Notes under the pieces: generated by a model
What the model was told of the DNA's origin: nothing
Database searches by the model: none
Seen by the model: the letters and a program-made list of their open reading frames with translations, nothing else
Made by a program: the position numbers and the translations under genes
Part shown: positions 24,170 to 35,620 of the stretch, in pieces
How positions within the stretch are numbered: position 1 is the first letter of the stretch
Layout of the letters: every line of letters begins with the position of its first letter
NCBI RefSeq assembly: GCF_001649575.2
Contig: NC_051446.1
Location: 18,826,168 to 18,890,167, forward strand
Direction: 5' to 3'
Length of the DNA stretch: 64,000 nucleotides
Source of the DNA: Kryptolebias marmoratus
Lineage: Eukaryota; Chordata; Actinopteri; Cyprinodontiformes; Rivulidae

Positions 24170-24620
24170 GACAGACAGCTAATAGATAGAGAAGCAAGAG
24201 GAGGCTCATTTAGAGAGGAAGGGCCGTTTGTGCTGCCAATATGACAAAAGAAAAGTCGACAACCATTGATCTGCGCTCACGGATGACAGCTTAAAAATTC
24301 AGCAATAATCATGACAAACGAGGGGAGCCATCGCAGCCAGAATATTATCAATAATCAGCGGCTGAGAAGAAATGCCAAGGTCAGAGAGAAAAGGCTACTG
24401 AAGTTGTCTGTAACAGTGGACTCTGCCAGGTGATATATTGGTAAAGATAAGGGGAGCAGCCTTTAAAGCAAGGTAAAAGTTGCTAATTAAGTTTTGGATC
24501 CCACTGGGATATGAATGTCCCTCAATATAGATTCCTTGCAAGAGCCCAGTGAATGCCAAGGCCAAAGAAACCATTATGTAACGGAGTGTCTGGTGGCTCT
24601 GATTCCTCACTGGGGAACCA
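24170..24620. promoter_or_regulatory. Candidate conserved noncoding element
   Basis: Balanced, repeat-free island. It includes CAGCAATAATCATGACAAAC, TATTATCAATAATCAGCGG, GGTAAAGATAAGGGG and GTTGCTAATTAAG, a run of homeodomain, PBX and GATA-type cores. It is sharply bounded by less structured DNA. No coding frame. Enhancer role inferred. Confidence 0.36.
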
Positions 24621-25609
24621 GTGGACGGATTTAATATATCAATAACTCAATCTCTTTTCTAAGGAAATCTGGAGAAGGCTGAGGGATTAGCAACATCATT
24701 TTTTAGGACAAGTCGGTGTCGACGTGAGATCTGACTAAAGGGATTTATACAGTTTTGAGTCGCCTGTCATAGTCAGGGTCACAATGGGAAAGAGAGTCTG
24801 GCCTCTGTACTGCTTTTATCCAGCTCGTAGTTCTGGATAAAAGGCAAATGGGAATGTAAAGCCTCAAGCTGCAGGTCTGACCTCCAAAAAGAAGATGACC
24901 AAGATGCACTCTTAAACTGTTTCAACTTCTCAACTCTCTTGACCGAGAGTTCCATACTAAAAAGTTTTTTAAAGTGCTGACCTTTTCACTCTCACAACCG
25001 GCCTCCCTATGTATTTTCTGTTTGTATCTCGGTTCATACGGTGAATATATCTTTGGTAAATTGACTGTGAGCAGTCTTAATTTAAAACATATTTCTTTTG
25101 GTAGTTTCAGTAAAAGGTCATTCTCTGGTTCATAAAGTACAACCCCCTGATGAAATTTCAACACTCATTGTAAAGCTTTTACTTAGAACACTAAAACAGT
25201 TCACTTACTTTCATGTAAACTTTCAATTTTTAATTAATTTTGTTAATGTATTTGTCTTTAAAATTACCTTCCACTTTACTAGCACAACTCACAAGAAGCT
25301 GAAGTTGCCTTATCAGTGATGTTGACTGAACCTGAAAGATAAATGCCTAAAATACAAAAGACAGCCACTCTGGTTCTGCCACACTGACTTTGACTGATCT
25401 TCTTAAAAATGTAGATCAAGAACTTGATAAACCGATGGACTTCAGATTTAAGATAACCAAAATAGTTTGGGCCCTAAATTGCTTTGCATTTCACTGTCAG
25501 TGACAAATAACAGTCGTTAGCTACAGAAAACTCAGATTTTCCTAATAGTCCAGTCAGCTTTCATTATTTTTATTTGTTTTACTATTTAAAACGATGCTAT
25601 TTCACTTTC
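24621..25609. other. Noncoding, nothing recognised
   Basis: AT-rich toward the right. The short minus-strand frame at 24922-25164 and the plus frame at 25098-25319 overlap and lack domains. Confidence 0.4.
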
Positions 25610-26160
25610 AAACACTTTGTATTGAAATGTCAATGTCAGAAACTTGCAGACAGTAATCATTGGGCATACATCAACAACTGATTGCATTTTGGAGTCAATC
25701 CCATTCAAAATGCCTGCCACGGCAAACTGACCTTAGAAAACACAGAAAGGCTATTGTTCAGTCAATTTTACATAAGTTGTGATCAATTATGATCAATCAA
25801 ATATCTGAGTCACAACACATAGCCTACTCCAAGTTCTACTCATTGGTCAAAATTTTTACTGTTTGAGTGAACCCTGTTTGTCTGTTAGCAAAATATCCCA
25901 TAAAACAGTAGGCAGACTTTATAAAAACTTTCAAAGACTAATGCATATCGACAAGTAATTAACTTTTGGAGTCCATCCTATTCAAGATGGACAACTAATC
26001 AACACTACCCATTGCAAAAATGGCTATACCTCAGTCAGACCTAAAATTTGATGTGATAGTAGCTGGGAGTTATTCATAACACATACTCTGAGGGTGACAT
26101 TTTGTTATATTGAACAAGATTGTGCATAATGTTATTTTCAAGAGTTGACCAAAACAGACA
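25610..26160 (-). repeat. Dispersed repeat family Y, copy 4 (two internal units)
   Basis: Reverse orientation. 'ttttggagtcaatcccattc' at about 25687 recurs as 'ttttggagtccatcctattc' at about 25964, 277 bases later. Between them lies 'ctgttagcaaaatatccc', the shared block. 'aacaagattgtgcataatg' near 26114 corresponds to the 'gattgtgcaagatctt' landmark of copy 3. The repeated spacing of about 277 bases equals that of copy 3 (278), so the internal duplication predates dispersal of these copies. Confidence 0.6.
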
Positions 26161-27049
26161 CAACTTGGTCCTTTTTCAATATAAGATCATATTAGTCCAA
26201 AACTCTAGTATGAATGGTGGTGGGAGATATGCGTTCTTTCAAGGAATGTTAGGCCTTCAACTATTTATAGTACGATAACTGACCTCCAACTCAGTTTGGT
26301 TTAAATAATTAGACTTAGTTCTTTTTACATGTATGTCTAGCAAGTTGCATAACACTTCTGTCCTTGGGTATTAGCTACTCTAACTGAATGAAGATGAATT
26401 TGAAAGTGGTAGAAGGAGCTGCTGGCACAGTCAACAAAGCTTATTTCTGTGTAATGCAAATCATGTAATGGAACTGTTAATTTGAACAAAACAACCCTCA
26501 TGCAGGTTGTTCAGCTAAGGTTCAATGAGCCACAAGGTCAAAAAGACAAGAGAATAATTTACTAGTTGTGTCATGCTGTTGTGATTGAGTCGTCATCCTG
26601 ACTTTGGGACTTGATTTGTGGCCTCTTTGTGAAAAGTGGCATGTGGCTGCAGGTATGCACACTTCAGGGAAGGTGTGCTTTCTCACATCTCTGCTCCAAA
26701 CTAGCACACTGCTGATAACAACGTGAGATATTAATCCTCAGCTGGTGAAAATCATCATGCAGCAAAGAGGCGAATCCTTGGTTGAGGTGTGAAACAATTA
26801 AGTGTCCGCTCTTGCTCATTTGTTAAAACGTGTTTGGCATCCTTGCCAGGTCTATATAATGTTCACATCCATTCACACAGAGCAGTAATTTTTTTTTCAA
26901 ATGCTGTTAGCATCATTATGCTATGTCGTCTCAAGAGGGATGATTATTCTGCTGCCCCGACGCTGCCCACACACTTCCTTTGCCTTTGCTGTAAGAATAA
27001 AGCACAGTTCCTGTTTTTCTGGGAACATCTGTAAGAAAAAAAAAAACAG
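26161..27049. other. Noncoding, nothing recognised
   Basis: The left part is AT-rich and may still be diverged family-Y sequence. The right part (26730-27000) is more balanced. No gene supported. Confidence 0.4.
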
Positions 27050-27520
27050 CCCAAGGTAAAAACGATGACTGCAACCTGGCAGAAGATTAAACAGGCCCTC
27101 CGAAAAAGCCATTAATAATTCTCATATTTTGGAAACAGACCATACATACAGAATCCGTGGTATTTAATCTCCTCTCTCAGCGAATAAAAAAAGGTCAAAT
27201 GGGAGGGAGAGACTTTTTTTTTCCCTTCCCCAGCTCAGAGTGATGGGCCAGGGTTTTCCAAGGCACACCATTTGTCTGTCAGGACTGTGAGCAGGGCCAG
27301 TGATTTAGTTTCCATCACACGAAGCTCATGTCCGGTTGATGATACTGCCAGGCGGGATATAGGGAGAATTTGTCACCAGGAGCTTTGACAGGGAGATAAT
27401 TGCTGATAGTTAGCAGAATAATAGGATATGTGCTTTTACTAGTCTCACAGGGTTTAGAGAATTTTTGTTTTTCACCCATGAGGGGCTTATTTTCTCTCCT
27501 AATTTCGATACTTACTGTAT
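27050..27520. promoter_or_regulatory. Candidate conserved noncoding element
   Basis: Balanced block including GCCATTAATAATTCTC (about 27107-27122), a T-run at 27212-27221, and GGAGATAATTGCTGATAG (about 27391-27408). It ends abruptly at the Tc1-type insertion that begins at 27528. Weakly supported. Confidence 0.25.
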
Positions 27521-27527
27521 TTAAATA

Positions 27528-28708
27528 CAATCCCAATTGTAAAAAACTTGTGATATTTGTAAATGCTAATTCAAAGCAGAATGCAAAAGTTTGCAAATCT
27601 CATAACCCATATTTTATTTTCATTGGAACATAGAAAACATCAAATGTTTAAAAAATGGAACCATTTCTTTAAAAAAGAAAGATCATTTTGAATTTTATGT
27701 CAGCAACACCTCAAAAAATATGTGACAGGCCCATGTTTCCCACTGTGAAGCATCCCTTCTTCTTTTAACAACAGTCTGTAAACATGTAGGAACTGAGGAG
27801 AGCAGCTGCTGCAGGTTTTGGAGGGAGTGTTGTCCCACATTTGTCTGATGTAGGATTCTAGCTGTTCAACAGTCCTGACTCTTCTTTAGTGAGAGGTGTG
27901 GACTGCAGGCAGGCCAGTTCAGCACCTGGACTCTTCCACTACGAATGCGGTAGCAGTTTAGCATTGTCTTGCTGAATTATTCAAAGCCTTCCCTGAAAAA
28001 GGCTTCACCTGGATGGAAGCATATGTTGTTCTAAAACCTGTATATACTGTTGATGGTGTGTGTGTTTCTGGATGGTGTTGACATATGACTTCTACTTTGT
28101 ATGATAGAGCTTTAACCTGCGTTTGTGGTGAGCTGTGTTCACAGACAATGATTTGTGGAAGTGTTCCTGAGACCATTACTAATATTCATTACAGAATCAG
28201 ACCTGTGTTTGATGCAGTGCTGCCTGAGGGTCTGAAGATCAAGGGTATCAAATGTTGACCTTTGACCTTATCCTTTGCACAGAGATTTCACCAGATTTTT
28301 GATGAACATATGAACTGTAGATTAGATATTTAAAGTCTTGCTAGTTTTCCTTTGAGTAACATTATTCTGGTTCCACAATTTTTAGATGAACTTTTCGCAG
28401 GCTTGTAAACCTCTATCCATCTTTATTTCTGAAAGTTATCTTCTTTAAAATGCTCTTTTTATACCCAGTTCTCTTAATGACCTGTTGCCAATTAACCTTA
28501 TTAGTTGCAAAATGCTTTTCCAGCTGTTTCTTACTTGTATCAAATTCAGATTACTTTTTTTTCCTCCCCAAACTGGTACATTGTTTTAGTTTCAACATTT
28601 GATATATTTACTATATTCTATTGTGAACAAAATATGGGTTCCTGAGATTGGCACATCATTGCATTCGGTTTTTAATTACATTTTGCAGTGTTCCAACTTC
28701 TTTGGCAT
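27528..28708 (-). mobile_element. Internally deleted Tc1/mariner-type transposon
   Basis: About 1.18 kb bounded by inverted ends of roughly 110-120 bases. The left end carries CAGAATGCAAAAGTTTGC and AACCCATATTTTAT; the right end carries the complements of the same blocks (28624-28690). A TA at 27526-27527 abuts the left end, the target expected for this superfamily. Between the ends, minus-strand sequence follows the order of a Tc1-type transposase, with the DNA-binding half near 28380-28210 and the catalytic half near 28010-27780. By comparison with the family layout, two internal stretches are missing: one near 28045, where the first catalytic Asp should lie, and one near 27885, where the third catalytic acid should lie. 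A QQDN-type block is visible at about 27962-27975. Stops and frameshifts abound, so it is inactive. Confidence 0.85.
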
Positions 28709-29934
28709 CTTCCAAAACCTGAGTGACGTAGTGAATTTGCAAAGGTCAGAGAAGAACCTTCTGACCAATAAGCCTGTCTCACCCAACCTCAGCACCTTTT
28801 GCCAAGCTGCATCTGAAACTCTGCCTGTGGCTGAAAGACAGCTCATCACGGCCCAACATAGAACATCAAACTTACCAGGAGTAACAGCCTTTCTATTACT
28901 ATTACTATTCCTTTTGTTGACCATCGACTGTGACCTCCAGTTTTTAACTGCTCTGCATTTTTAAATTTTCACATTTTCATTTTTTTAGCAAGCCTTTGAA
29001 TTCATTTAAGGTCTTCTCATGTTTTGTCTGGAGGCTAATTTGGATACCTTTTTAAAAGCATTCATCCCAATTACTGTGAATGAGCAAGCCAAGGTTGAAT
29101 ATATATATCTGAAGTTGCCCAAAGTGTTTCTTAATTTGCCTTTCTAATGGTACTGACATCCCATTGGGAAGATAAGTATTGTCTGTTTTATGTTTTCTTC
29201 AGTTGTAAGACAATGAAGATCTTTGTTCACACCTAATTTGACCCAAATGTTGGCAGAATACACACACAACCTTCACTGAGTGTCTTACAAAAGAGACAGG
29301 TCACAGCAGACAGCTGTAATAGATGGAGTAGCAAAAGAAGCGGTGCAGATAAGAGAAATGTGCCAGAAAACTCAGCTGTGGGGGTTAGGGAATAATCTCT
29401 CTATAAACGCCAGCAGTGGGTCAGAGAATGCCCCCACCCCCCACCCACCCTCTTTTCCTCCTGTGTGTTAACTAAGGCTCACCAGAGTGCTGCTTGAACT
29501 CAGGGCTGGCAGAGCCATGGAGTTGGAACCGAACTCTCAGCAGCTCTGCGACCCGGCTGAACCTAACTCCAGCAGCTACTTTCAGTCACGGTGGGGGCTT
29601 TACGAGGGGAGTGTGTGTGTGTGTGGTGGTGGTGGGGGAGTTCGGACTCCTGAAGAAGTCCTCTAAGCCAGCGAGGGGTTGATTTCGGCAGATTTACCCC
29701 CTCCCTGCAATATTACAACTTTGAAATAAAGCACAAATAATCTCTGTTGGGAACGTCATGAAATATTTATTGCTGTTATTTCAATCGATGTGGTTTTATG
29801 TGCCGCTTGTGTATTAAACACTCTCCATTCTTTTTTCTTTCTGTTCTTTTCTTTTTTTCCTTTCAAGGATGCACAAATGGATAAATCTTTTTACTATGCA
29901 AAATGTGACATTTTTATTTCTTGAGGGTCATGGA
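28709..29934. other. Noncoding; candidate island and TG/GGT simple repeat
   Basis: 28720-28890 is balanced, with open frames on both strands and no domain. 29400-29720 is GC-rich with a C-run (29430-29448) and a TG/TGG simple run at 29611-29637. Nothing else recognised. Confidence 0.4.
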
Positions 29935-30560
29935 CATCAGTTGTTTTCAAACACAGATGTGGCTCATGGCGTCAAATGAAAAGAGATGGAAAGTCATGTA
30001 GGTCCCACCTAGAAACAGGACTTAGCCCAATGACTTGCCTCGTTCTAACTAGGCCTAATGAAGGAGGGGGGGGCTTTCCGAAGTCTCAAGCATGCAGCCA
30101 GGCATTACCGATTAGGTCAGTGGAACGGCCGCTGGGCTGAGCATGATGGATTACCGGTGGAATGAGTTTCTGCCAGCGGTATTGTGAAATCTTTTCATTG
30201 TCACTGACGGGGCCTATGAAGGAGACTGATAAATGAGGGAGCAAGTGTCAGAAACGCCCTTCTTTGCCCTGCTATGGCTTTAATATCTCCCCAGCTACAG
30301 AGCAGAAAGTATTGATAAAAGCAAAAGTTTAAAAAAAAAAAGGTCTGTGAGAGCCAGACTGAGTGAGATGGAGATGATTAGAGCAGCTTGCTGCTTTACT
30401 AACATGAGCTTTGTCGCTGTAAACACTACGAGAGGCTAGTGGTCGTACTGGGAAAAGGGAGCAGGCTTTTATGTGAAGCGGGTGTTACCTCGGTGACACT
30501 GTGCTGTGATGAATGCGTTGCTTCCATCTGGTTTCAGCACATGTAATAAATTTCTGGACT
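29935..30560. promoter_or_regulatory. Candidate conserved noncoding region
   Basis: Balanced, repeat-free sequence with a G-run at 30065-30072. Block 30100-30200 contains ATTACCGATTAGG and GATGGATTACCGG, two OTX/PITX-like GATTA cores in close succession. Block 30360-30440 includes GATGATTAGAGCAGC. An A-run sits at 30330-30341. No coding frame. Confidence 0.33.
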
Positions 30561-31014
30561 CATGTTTGACCTCTCTCACTTAGCTTAGCAGCTACATCTT
30601 TCACATTGGGAACATCCAAGAGGGAATCACAATTACAGAAGACTGAAGGAAAGACTGCATGCCTAATAATTTTCAGGTGTTTTTTTTTTTCAATCTTTCT
30701 TAGTATCTGATGCATCAGAAAGAAGTGTTTTAACTAAAGGCAATAAGTATCTAAAGTCCTGATATAAGATCATTATTGAAACTGGAGAATCACAGAAAGT
30801 AAAAGATCTCAAGCTCAACTGTCTTCTCAAATATGGCTTGTATTATTTTAAATGATTTAAATGCAAAATTATATGGGCATACATTATTAAATAATTTAAA
30901 ATTATACACTTATGTATTTAAATGATTAAAACTTTAGAAATTAAAGACTTAGCATTCCTTAAAGGAAAGAATATCTCTCACATGCTATTTTTTCCCTCAC
31001 CTTATGGTTGAGAA
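30561..31014. other. AT-rich noncoding, nothing recognised
   Basis: Contains short repeated ATTTAAATGATT-like blocks at 30847-30927 that look like AT-rich slippage. No gene or hairpin supported. Confidence 0.45.
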
Positions 31015-31360
31015 ATGACAGTAATTGCCATTTTAGTTAAACCTTGAAAAAAATCAGTTATGCACAAGATCACAAGATTGCACATAACATGTCATGCTCA
31101 GGCTTTGTGTTGTGAATGACTCTCAGCTACAACCACATCAGATTTTAGCTCAATCTGTAAAATTCAGAGCTGTAGCCATGTTTGTTTGCTTTTTTTTTTG
31201 TCAGTTAGCTGTGGCAGCCATTTTGAATCAAGTCAAATCCCAAAGTTAATCTGTTGTAGAGGTACTTTCAGTGATGACTTTCTGAAGGTTTCATGAGATG
31301 CTTTGCTAACAGTCATATAAACCCACGCACACTCATTAGAGAAAAACATTACCAATTATA
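31015..31360 (+). repeat. Dispersed repeat family Y, copy 5
   Basis: Plus orientation, with landmarks in family order: 'agatcacaagattgcaca' (about 31068), 'cagattttagctcaatctg', 'agctgtagccatgtttg', 'gctgtggcagccattttgaa' (31208-31227), and 'tcatgagatgctttgctaac' (31291-31310). The same order is seen at 34310-34570. The terminal hairpin block is eroded. No open frame. Confidence 0.65.
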
Positions 31361-33400
31361 CAATGCACAGTAAGTTGTCTAAATTAGTCAATAAAATTTG
31401 ACCAGTTATAGCTAGATTTTTTAAAATGCTGAAATAACCTAAACCAGTTAAAAGATTATCAATATAATGGATCATTAATTGCCATTGACTGATTGTTTCA
31501 GTGCTTTTCTCTAAAGATCAGCAATGATATAACAACTACAACCAAAACAACAGAAAAATAAGTGAGTAAAGTCAAACATGCACCCAGGCACAGCGTTTCC
31601 ATTATTCCCCTCTTCCTCCGGCTTTGCGGTCTGACCTTGCAGCTTCTCTGCTCCATCCATCTTGGGCTGTTTAGCCATTTCACTGGATACATACTGCGCA
31701 GATTAACACAATTCATCACCACAATCATCCTCGATTCATCACCCCTCCCAATGAATGTTTTGACATCTAGTTAATTTTCTGCTGATGATTTATCAAATTA
31801 TAATTACCATACTCTGAAGGAGTCATTCATTTTGTTGATACATGATAATGATGCCAAAGTGGATTGAATTTTAAGTAAGTTCTCGGTGGTTATAACGAAT
31901 GCGTTATTGTGAGTAATGCCTTACAATTTGGTTGCCTCCAGCAGCAGAAAGTCTGCGGCGTTCGTTACTGTTGTTACAATCAATCCAAACACTAGTAGAT
32001 TGTAAATTCTACTTTTTTCTTTTTTAAATAACAAATTGTTCAACGGTTGCATCCAGGACATGTGAAAGTACTGAGTTTCAAACCTGTGATGAAAAGTGCT
32101 TTCTAAATAAAAAGTGCAATAATTCAGACTGGGCTGCTGTTATACTATATAGAAGCTAAGATTTGAATCACTTTAGGTTTAGTTGCAGTGTTTAGTTACT
32201 TTATTAGGAGGTTCGTGAAATTACTATTACTCAGCTATGATGAGTATAAAGACTTATCAGCAGGGCTGCAAGATAAAGCAACAAATATCACCTGTGTGAT
32301 GCTAGTATGTGTGCCATTGACCTTTTGACACTTTTAGTGAGGGCTTCCACTGAAAGCAGCTCTACAGTAAGATAAATGACTGATCATAAGTATGTTATAT
32401 ATTCATTTGCATTATCTAATGAGTGTATTTTGATGTAGGTGACAAAAGATAAACACATTGGCTGTTTATGTTGAAGGATAGGCTAGTACTGAGTCAAAGT
32501 CTTCAAAATAAGCTGATTTTATTGCTCTTATAAACAAAAGCAGCAATAAATATAATTTTCCTTCCTGACTGTTTTACCCTTTCACCTCCTGCTTGATGTT
32601 TGTCCCCTCTATTCCTACTTACCTTGATCAGCAAGAAATGCATGGTGGGCAACCTTGTGAGGGCGCGCCTCCCCACTCCAGACTTGTCAGCCCTAATTTT
32701 CCGCCATTTGGTGTGAGATATTTGCCTTAGTGGAGGGGCTCTCAAGGTCAGGGCCTGGTAATTTATGTTGCTTATTCATCACTTTACCGTGTCTTTTCTG
32801 CACCCCCTCCTTACACAACAGGGATTGTTTGGATAAATTGTTTAAAGATTTACTGTAGTTCTTAAGGACTCTGAGAAGCGTCCCCTGCTGCCTAAGCTTA
32901 ATATCTCTGCCTCACTGGAGGCCCAGAGCTGATGACGCACCGCTGGTCTTAGACAAAGATCTGTTGTTTTTGGTTTTTTTGGTCCTAGGCTTGATGGAGG
33001 GAGCATCTCCTATCAACAACTAGAGTAAAAAAAAATACACTTATGTTCTCCTTTGCACTGAATAACATTTTATATTGTTTGTTTGTTTTTTAAAAAGGGA
33101 CATGTTATCTACTTCTTAGTCCATGTCACCATCATTACAGAATGACAAACTAAAAGATGATTTACTTATAAATGTAACAAGTGTCCCATTAGCTTTAAAT
33201 GATCACTATTTGCTTCTCATAGTTTCCCACAAATTCCTTTTTGGGGGCAGAAAGTGTTGACGGGAGTACAAACCTTAAAATAAAACTTGAACATGTACTG
33301 AAGTGAAACCTTAAAGCACACAGAGTGTCCGTTTTCCTGTGCCACTGCAGTGCTGCGCGCCCTTGACGCCTGTCACCCAAGGTGCAAATAAACAATGGGC
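31361..33400. other. Noncoding, mostly AT-rich, with balanced patches
   Basis: Balanced patches at 31580-31750 and 32630-33000 lack repeats and may be regulatory. A 6-bp inverted pair, ATAACG (31892-31897) and CGTTAT (31902-31907), is noted. Short frames here have no domains. Confidence 0.35.
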
Positions 33401-33681
33401 TCATTTGAACACAAAGGAATGATTATGGGGGACGTTTAATCCCAGCTTGACATGTCAGCAGGCTGCATGGGCGACAGGTTTCAAGAGAGGCTTTGAAGTG
33501 GCAATCTTTTCAGATTCTTTGGCTCGTTACACAATGAAGAACACTTCACGTGTAACTGAAGTAGGCTGGGAAATGATTGTTAATGTTGTTTATGGGCCTG
33601 CAGTCGACTTTAAAATGTTTGCATTCACAAGGCCAGGTGACGGAGAAGAAATGCAACAGGAAACTCTTGGTCACACAATGT

Positions 33682-33686
<5 letters not shown>
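33401..33686. other. Balanced noncoding block before the TA tract
   Basis: Repeat-free, with open frames on both strands that run into the TA microsatellite and read as Tyr-Ile repeats. Not coding. Could be regulatory. Confidence 0.25.

Positions 33687-33752
<66 letters not shown>
33687..33752. repeat. (TA)33 microsatellite
   Basis: An uninterrupted run of 33 TA dinucleotides, preceded by T7 and followed by ATATG. Pure runs of this length are usually highly polymorphic and can extrude cruciforms. Confidence 0.97.
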
Positions 33753-33756
<4 letters not shown>

Positions 33757-33964
33757 GAAAAGAAGAACAACTCATAAATAAAAAAGACAAAATACTAGAA
33801 AGGAATTGAAAATCACATGGACCAAAATGTTTAATTATTTGATGAACTCCTCAAAAACATTATTATTTAGAAATTAAATTATAGTAATCAAAGTCATGCC
33901 AAGATAAGAGATAAATAATCGTTTTAACATTCCTTGAAGAATTGCATATTGCTGCCTACCTTTA
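33753..33964. other. AT-rich linker
   Basis: A-rich sequence between the TA tract and a family-Y copy; nothing recognised. Confidence 0.4.
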
Positions 33965-34625
33965 ATGGCAGAGTTTTAGACTTGGATCCTCTTGTGTTAA
34001 GAAATGACAGACTTGTAGCCGTTTTGGTCAAATCTTGCAAATAAACATTGTGTGATCTTATGCAACATTGTTAGATGTCATGCTTGAAGGATCTGTTGGG
34101 AATTACTTTCAGCCTCTACTACACCAAATTCTAGCTCAAAATATGTAAAATTCACCAAGTCATGGCAATTTTTGTGTTTTATAATCTAATCAGCTGTAAA
34201 TGTTTTTCCAGCGTTTTCTTTCTCAATGTTTCATTAAAATCCATCCTGTGGGTTCCTGAGATACTTTGTTAAAAGTCAGTTGGTTCCAGATAGTTACTGA
34301 CAAAATGTCAAAGATCTTGTGCAATTTGTTAGTGCTCAGAATATGTGTGAGGGATCCATCTTAGTTACTACCACACTAAATCTCAGATCAGTATCAATGA
34401 AATTGTCTGAGTTATAGCCAATTTTGTTTTTTGATTTCAGGTGGCTGTGGCGGCCATCTTGAACTGAGTTGACTCCAGAAGTTAAGCAGATGTAGATGTA
34501 CATCCAGTGTTTTTTTTTTTTCTTGAAGTTTCATTAATGTTCATCCAGTGGTTCATGAGATATTTTGGTAGCAACAAAAACACAATGCCTTCCGCCTTTT
34601 GTCGGCAGCAGGCGATAATTACTCT
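33965..34625 (+). repeat. Dispersed repeat family Y, copy 6 (longest, two units plus terminus)
   Basis: The most complete copy. Three landmarks occur twice in the same order. 'gatcttatgcaa' at 34054 recurs as 'gatcttgtgcaa' at 34313. 'ctactacaccaaatt' at 34116 recurs as 'ctaccacactaaatc' at 34368. 'tttcattaaaatccatcc' at 34229 recurs as 'tttcattaatgttcatcc' at 34529. The spacings are 259, 252 and 300 bases, so the second unit has gained sequence, partly a T-run. The right end is 'ccttccgccttttgtcgg' then 'cagcaggcgataatt', a hairpin-like terminus also present at 196-222. No coding capacity. The way this family transposes is not evident. Confidence 0.68.
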
Positions 34626-34879
34626 TTGCTGATTCATAGAAGAATCTTTTTCTTTTCAGATATGTTGAATTCTTCTGATCGCTTCCTATTGGCAATACGT
34701 CTGTCAGTTCAGTCCTTTATCATCCACAAACAATAGTCCTAATCTCTTTGATCGTGCACTGTGAACAAGTGGAGAGGAATGTGAATGACATGCTCACAGT
34801 AAACATAGTAAACGCATCTGTGAGGACAATGTGCGGTGGAGGAACCAAAAAAAAAAAAAAAAAAATGCACACAGGGCAG
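34626..34879. other. Linker with A19 homopolymer
   Basis: Noncoding sequence ending in a 19-base A-run at 34847-34865. Confidence 0.6.
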
Positions 34880-35620
34880 CTGGAAACCTTTTAATTAGTG
34901 CTAATTACCTTAGCAGAGGAACGTTGGGAGGCTTGAAAGGATTTGTGTCAGCGGATGAGAGATCAAAGATTGAGGTGGTCATGTTTTGTTCTGCTGAGTC
35001 AAAAACTAATAAGGAGGGTGATAATGGGGCCCCGGAGAATGACGACCCAGGAGGTGGTGTTTAATTCCCTTGCAAGCCTAATTCCTCTTAAGCAATCACA
35101 TTTTTAAGGTTTCAGTAAGCTTTTAAGAATGAAGCTCAACATCAACTGAGTGTTTGAAAATAATTTCACAGTAATAGCGATTCTGTTATCATTAGTTACA
35201 TTTTAAATGATTTAATACTATTATGTCAAATTGCCTTGTCAGCTTGCAAATTTTAATTTTATGATTGTTTAAGGCATAAGTTCTGGACGTTTTCCAGTCA
35301 CATGCCATCAACCCAACCTGTGTGGTGGTATCTTCTTTTTTTTTTTTTTTTCTAGAGGTGGGTCAAATCTAGCTTAAAAGTCGGTCCCCTTCACATCCAA
35401 TTCACTGTCACAATTTTACCTACAGGCAACCTCTGCTGAGCCCCGGTCATTAATCAAAGCGGAGTGCTGTCCTGACCTCAGCCCCTTCCCTTTGAAGTGC
35501 TATGTTCTCTGCAGCATGAGGAAATCATTTGCTGCCTGATTCAATGAGCCATCAGTCGAGCCAGCAGACCTAATGACATGTGAGAATATTAACCTCCTAC
35601 CACCAAGAGTGCTTCTGCTT
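34880..35620. promoter_or_regulatory. Candidate conserved noncoding region with palindromic homeodomain site
   Basis: 34892-34907 reads TAATTAG-TG-CTAATTA, a perfect inverted repeat of 7-bp homeodomain sites, a geometry suited to paired-class or LIM-type homeodomain dimers. Further balanced blocks lie at 34920-35060 and 35390-35620. A 16-base T-run at 35336-35351 separates them. No coding frame is supported. Enhancer identity is inferred. Confidence 0.36.

Noticed and set aside
33447..33770. Frames with Tyr-Ile repeats on both strands
   Set aside because: Translation of the TA microsatellite.
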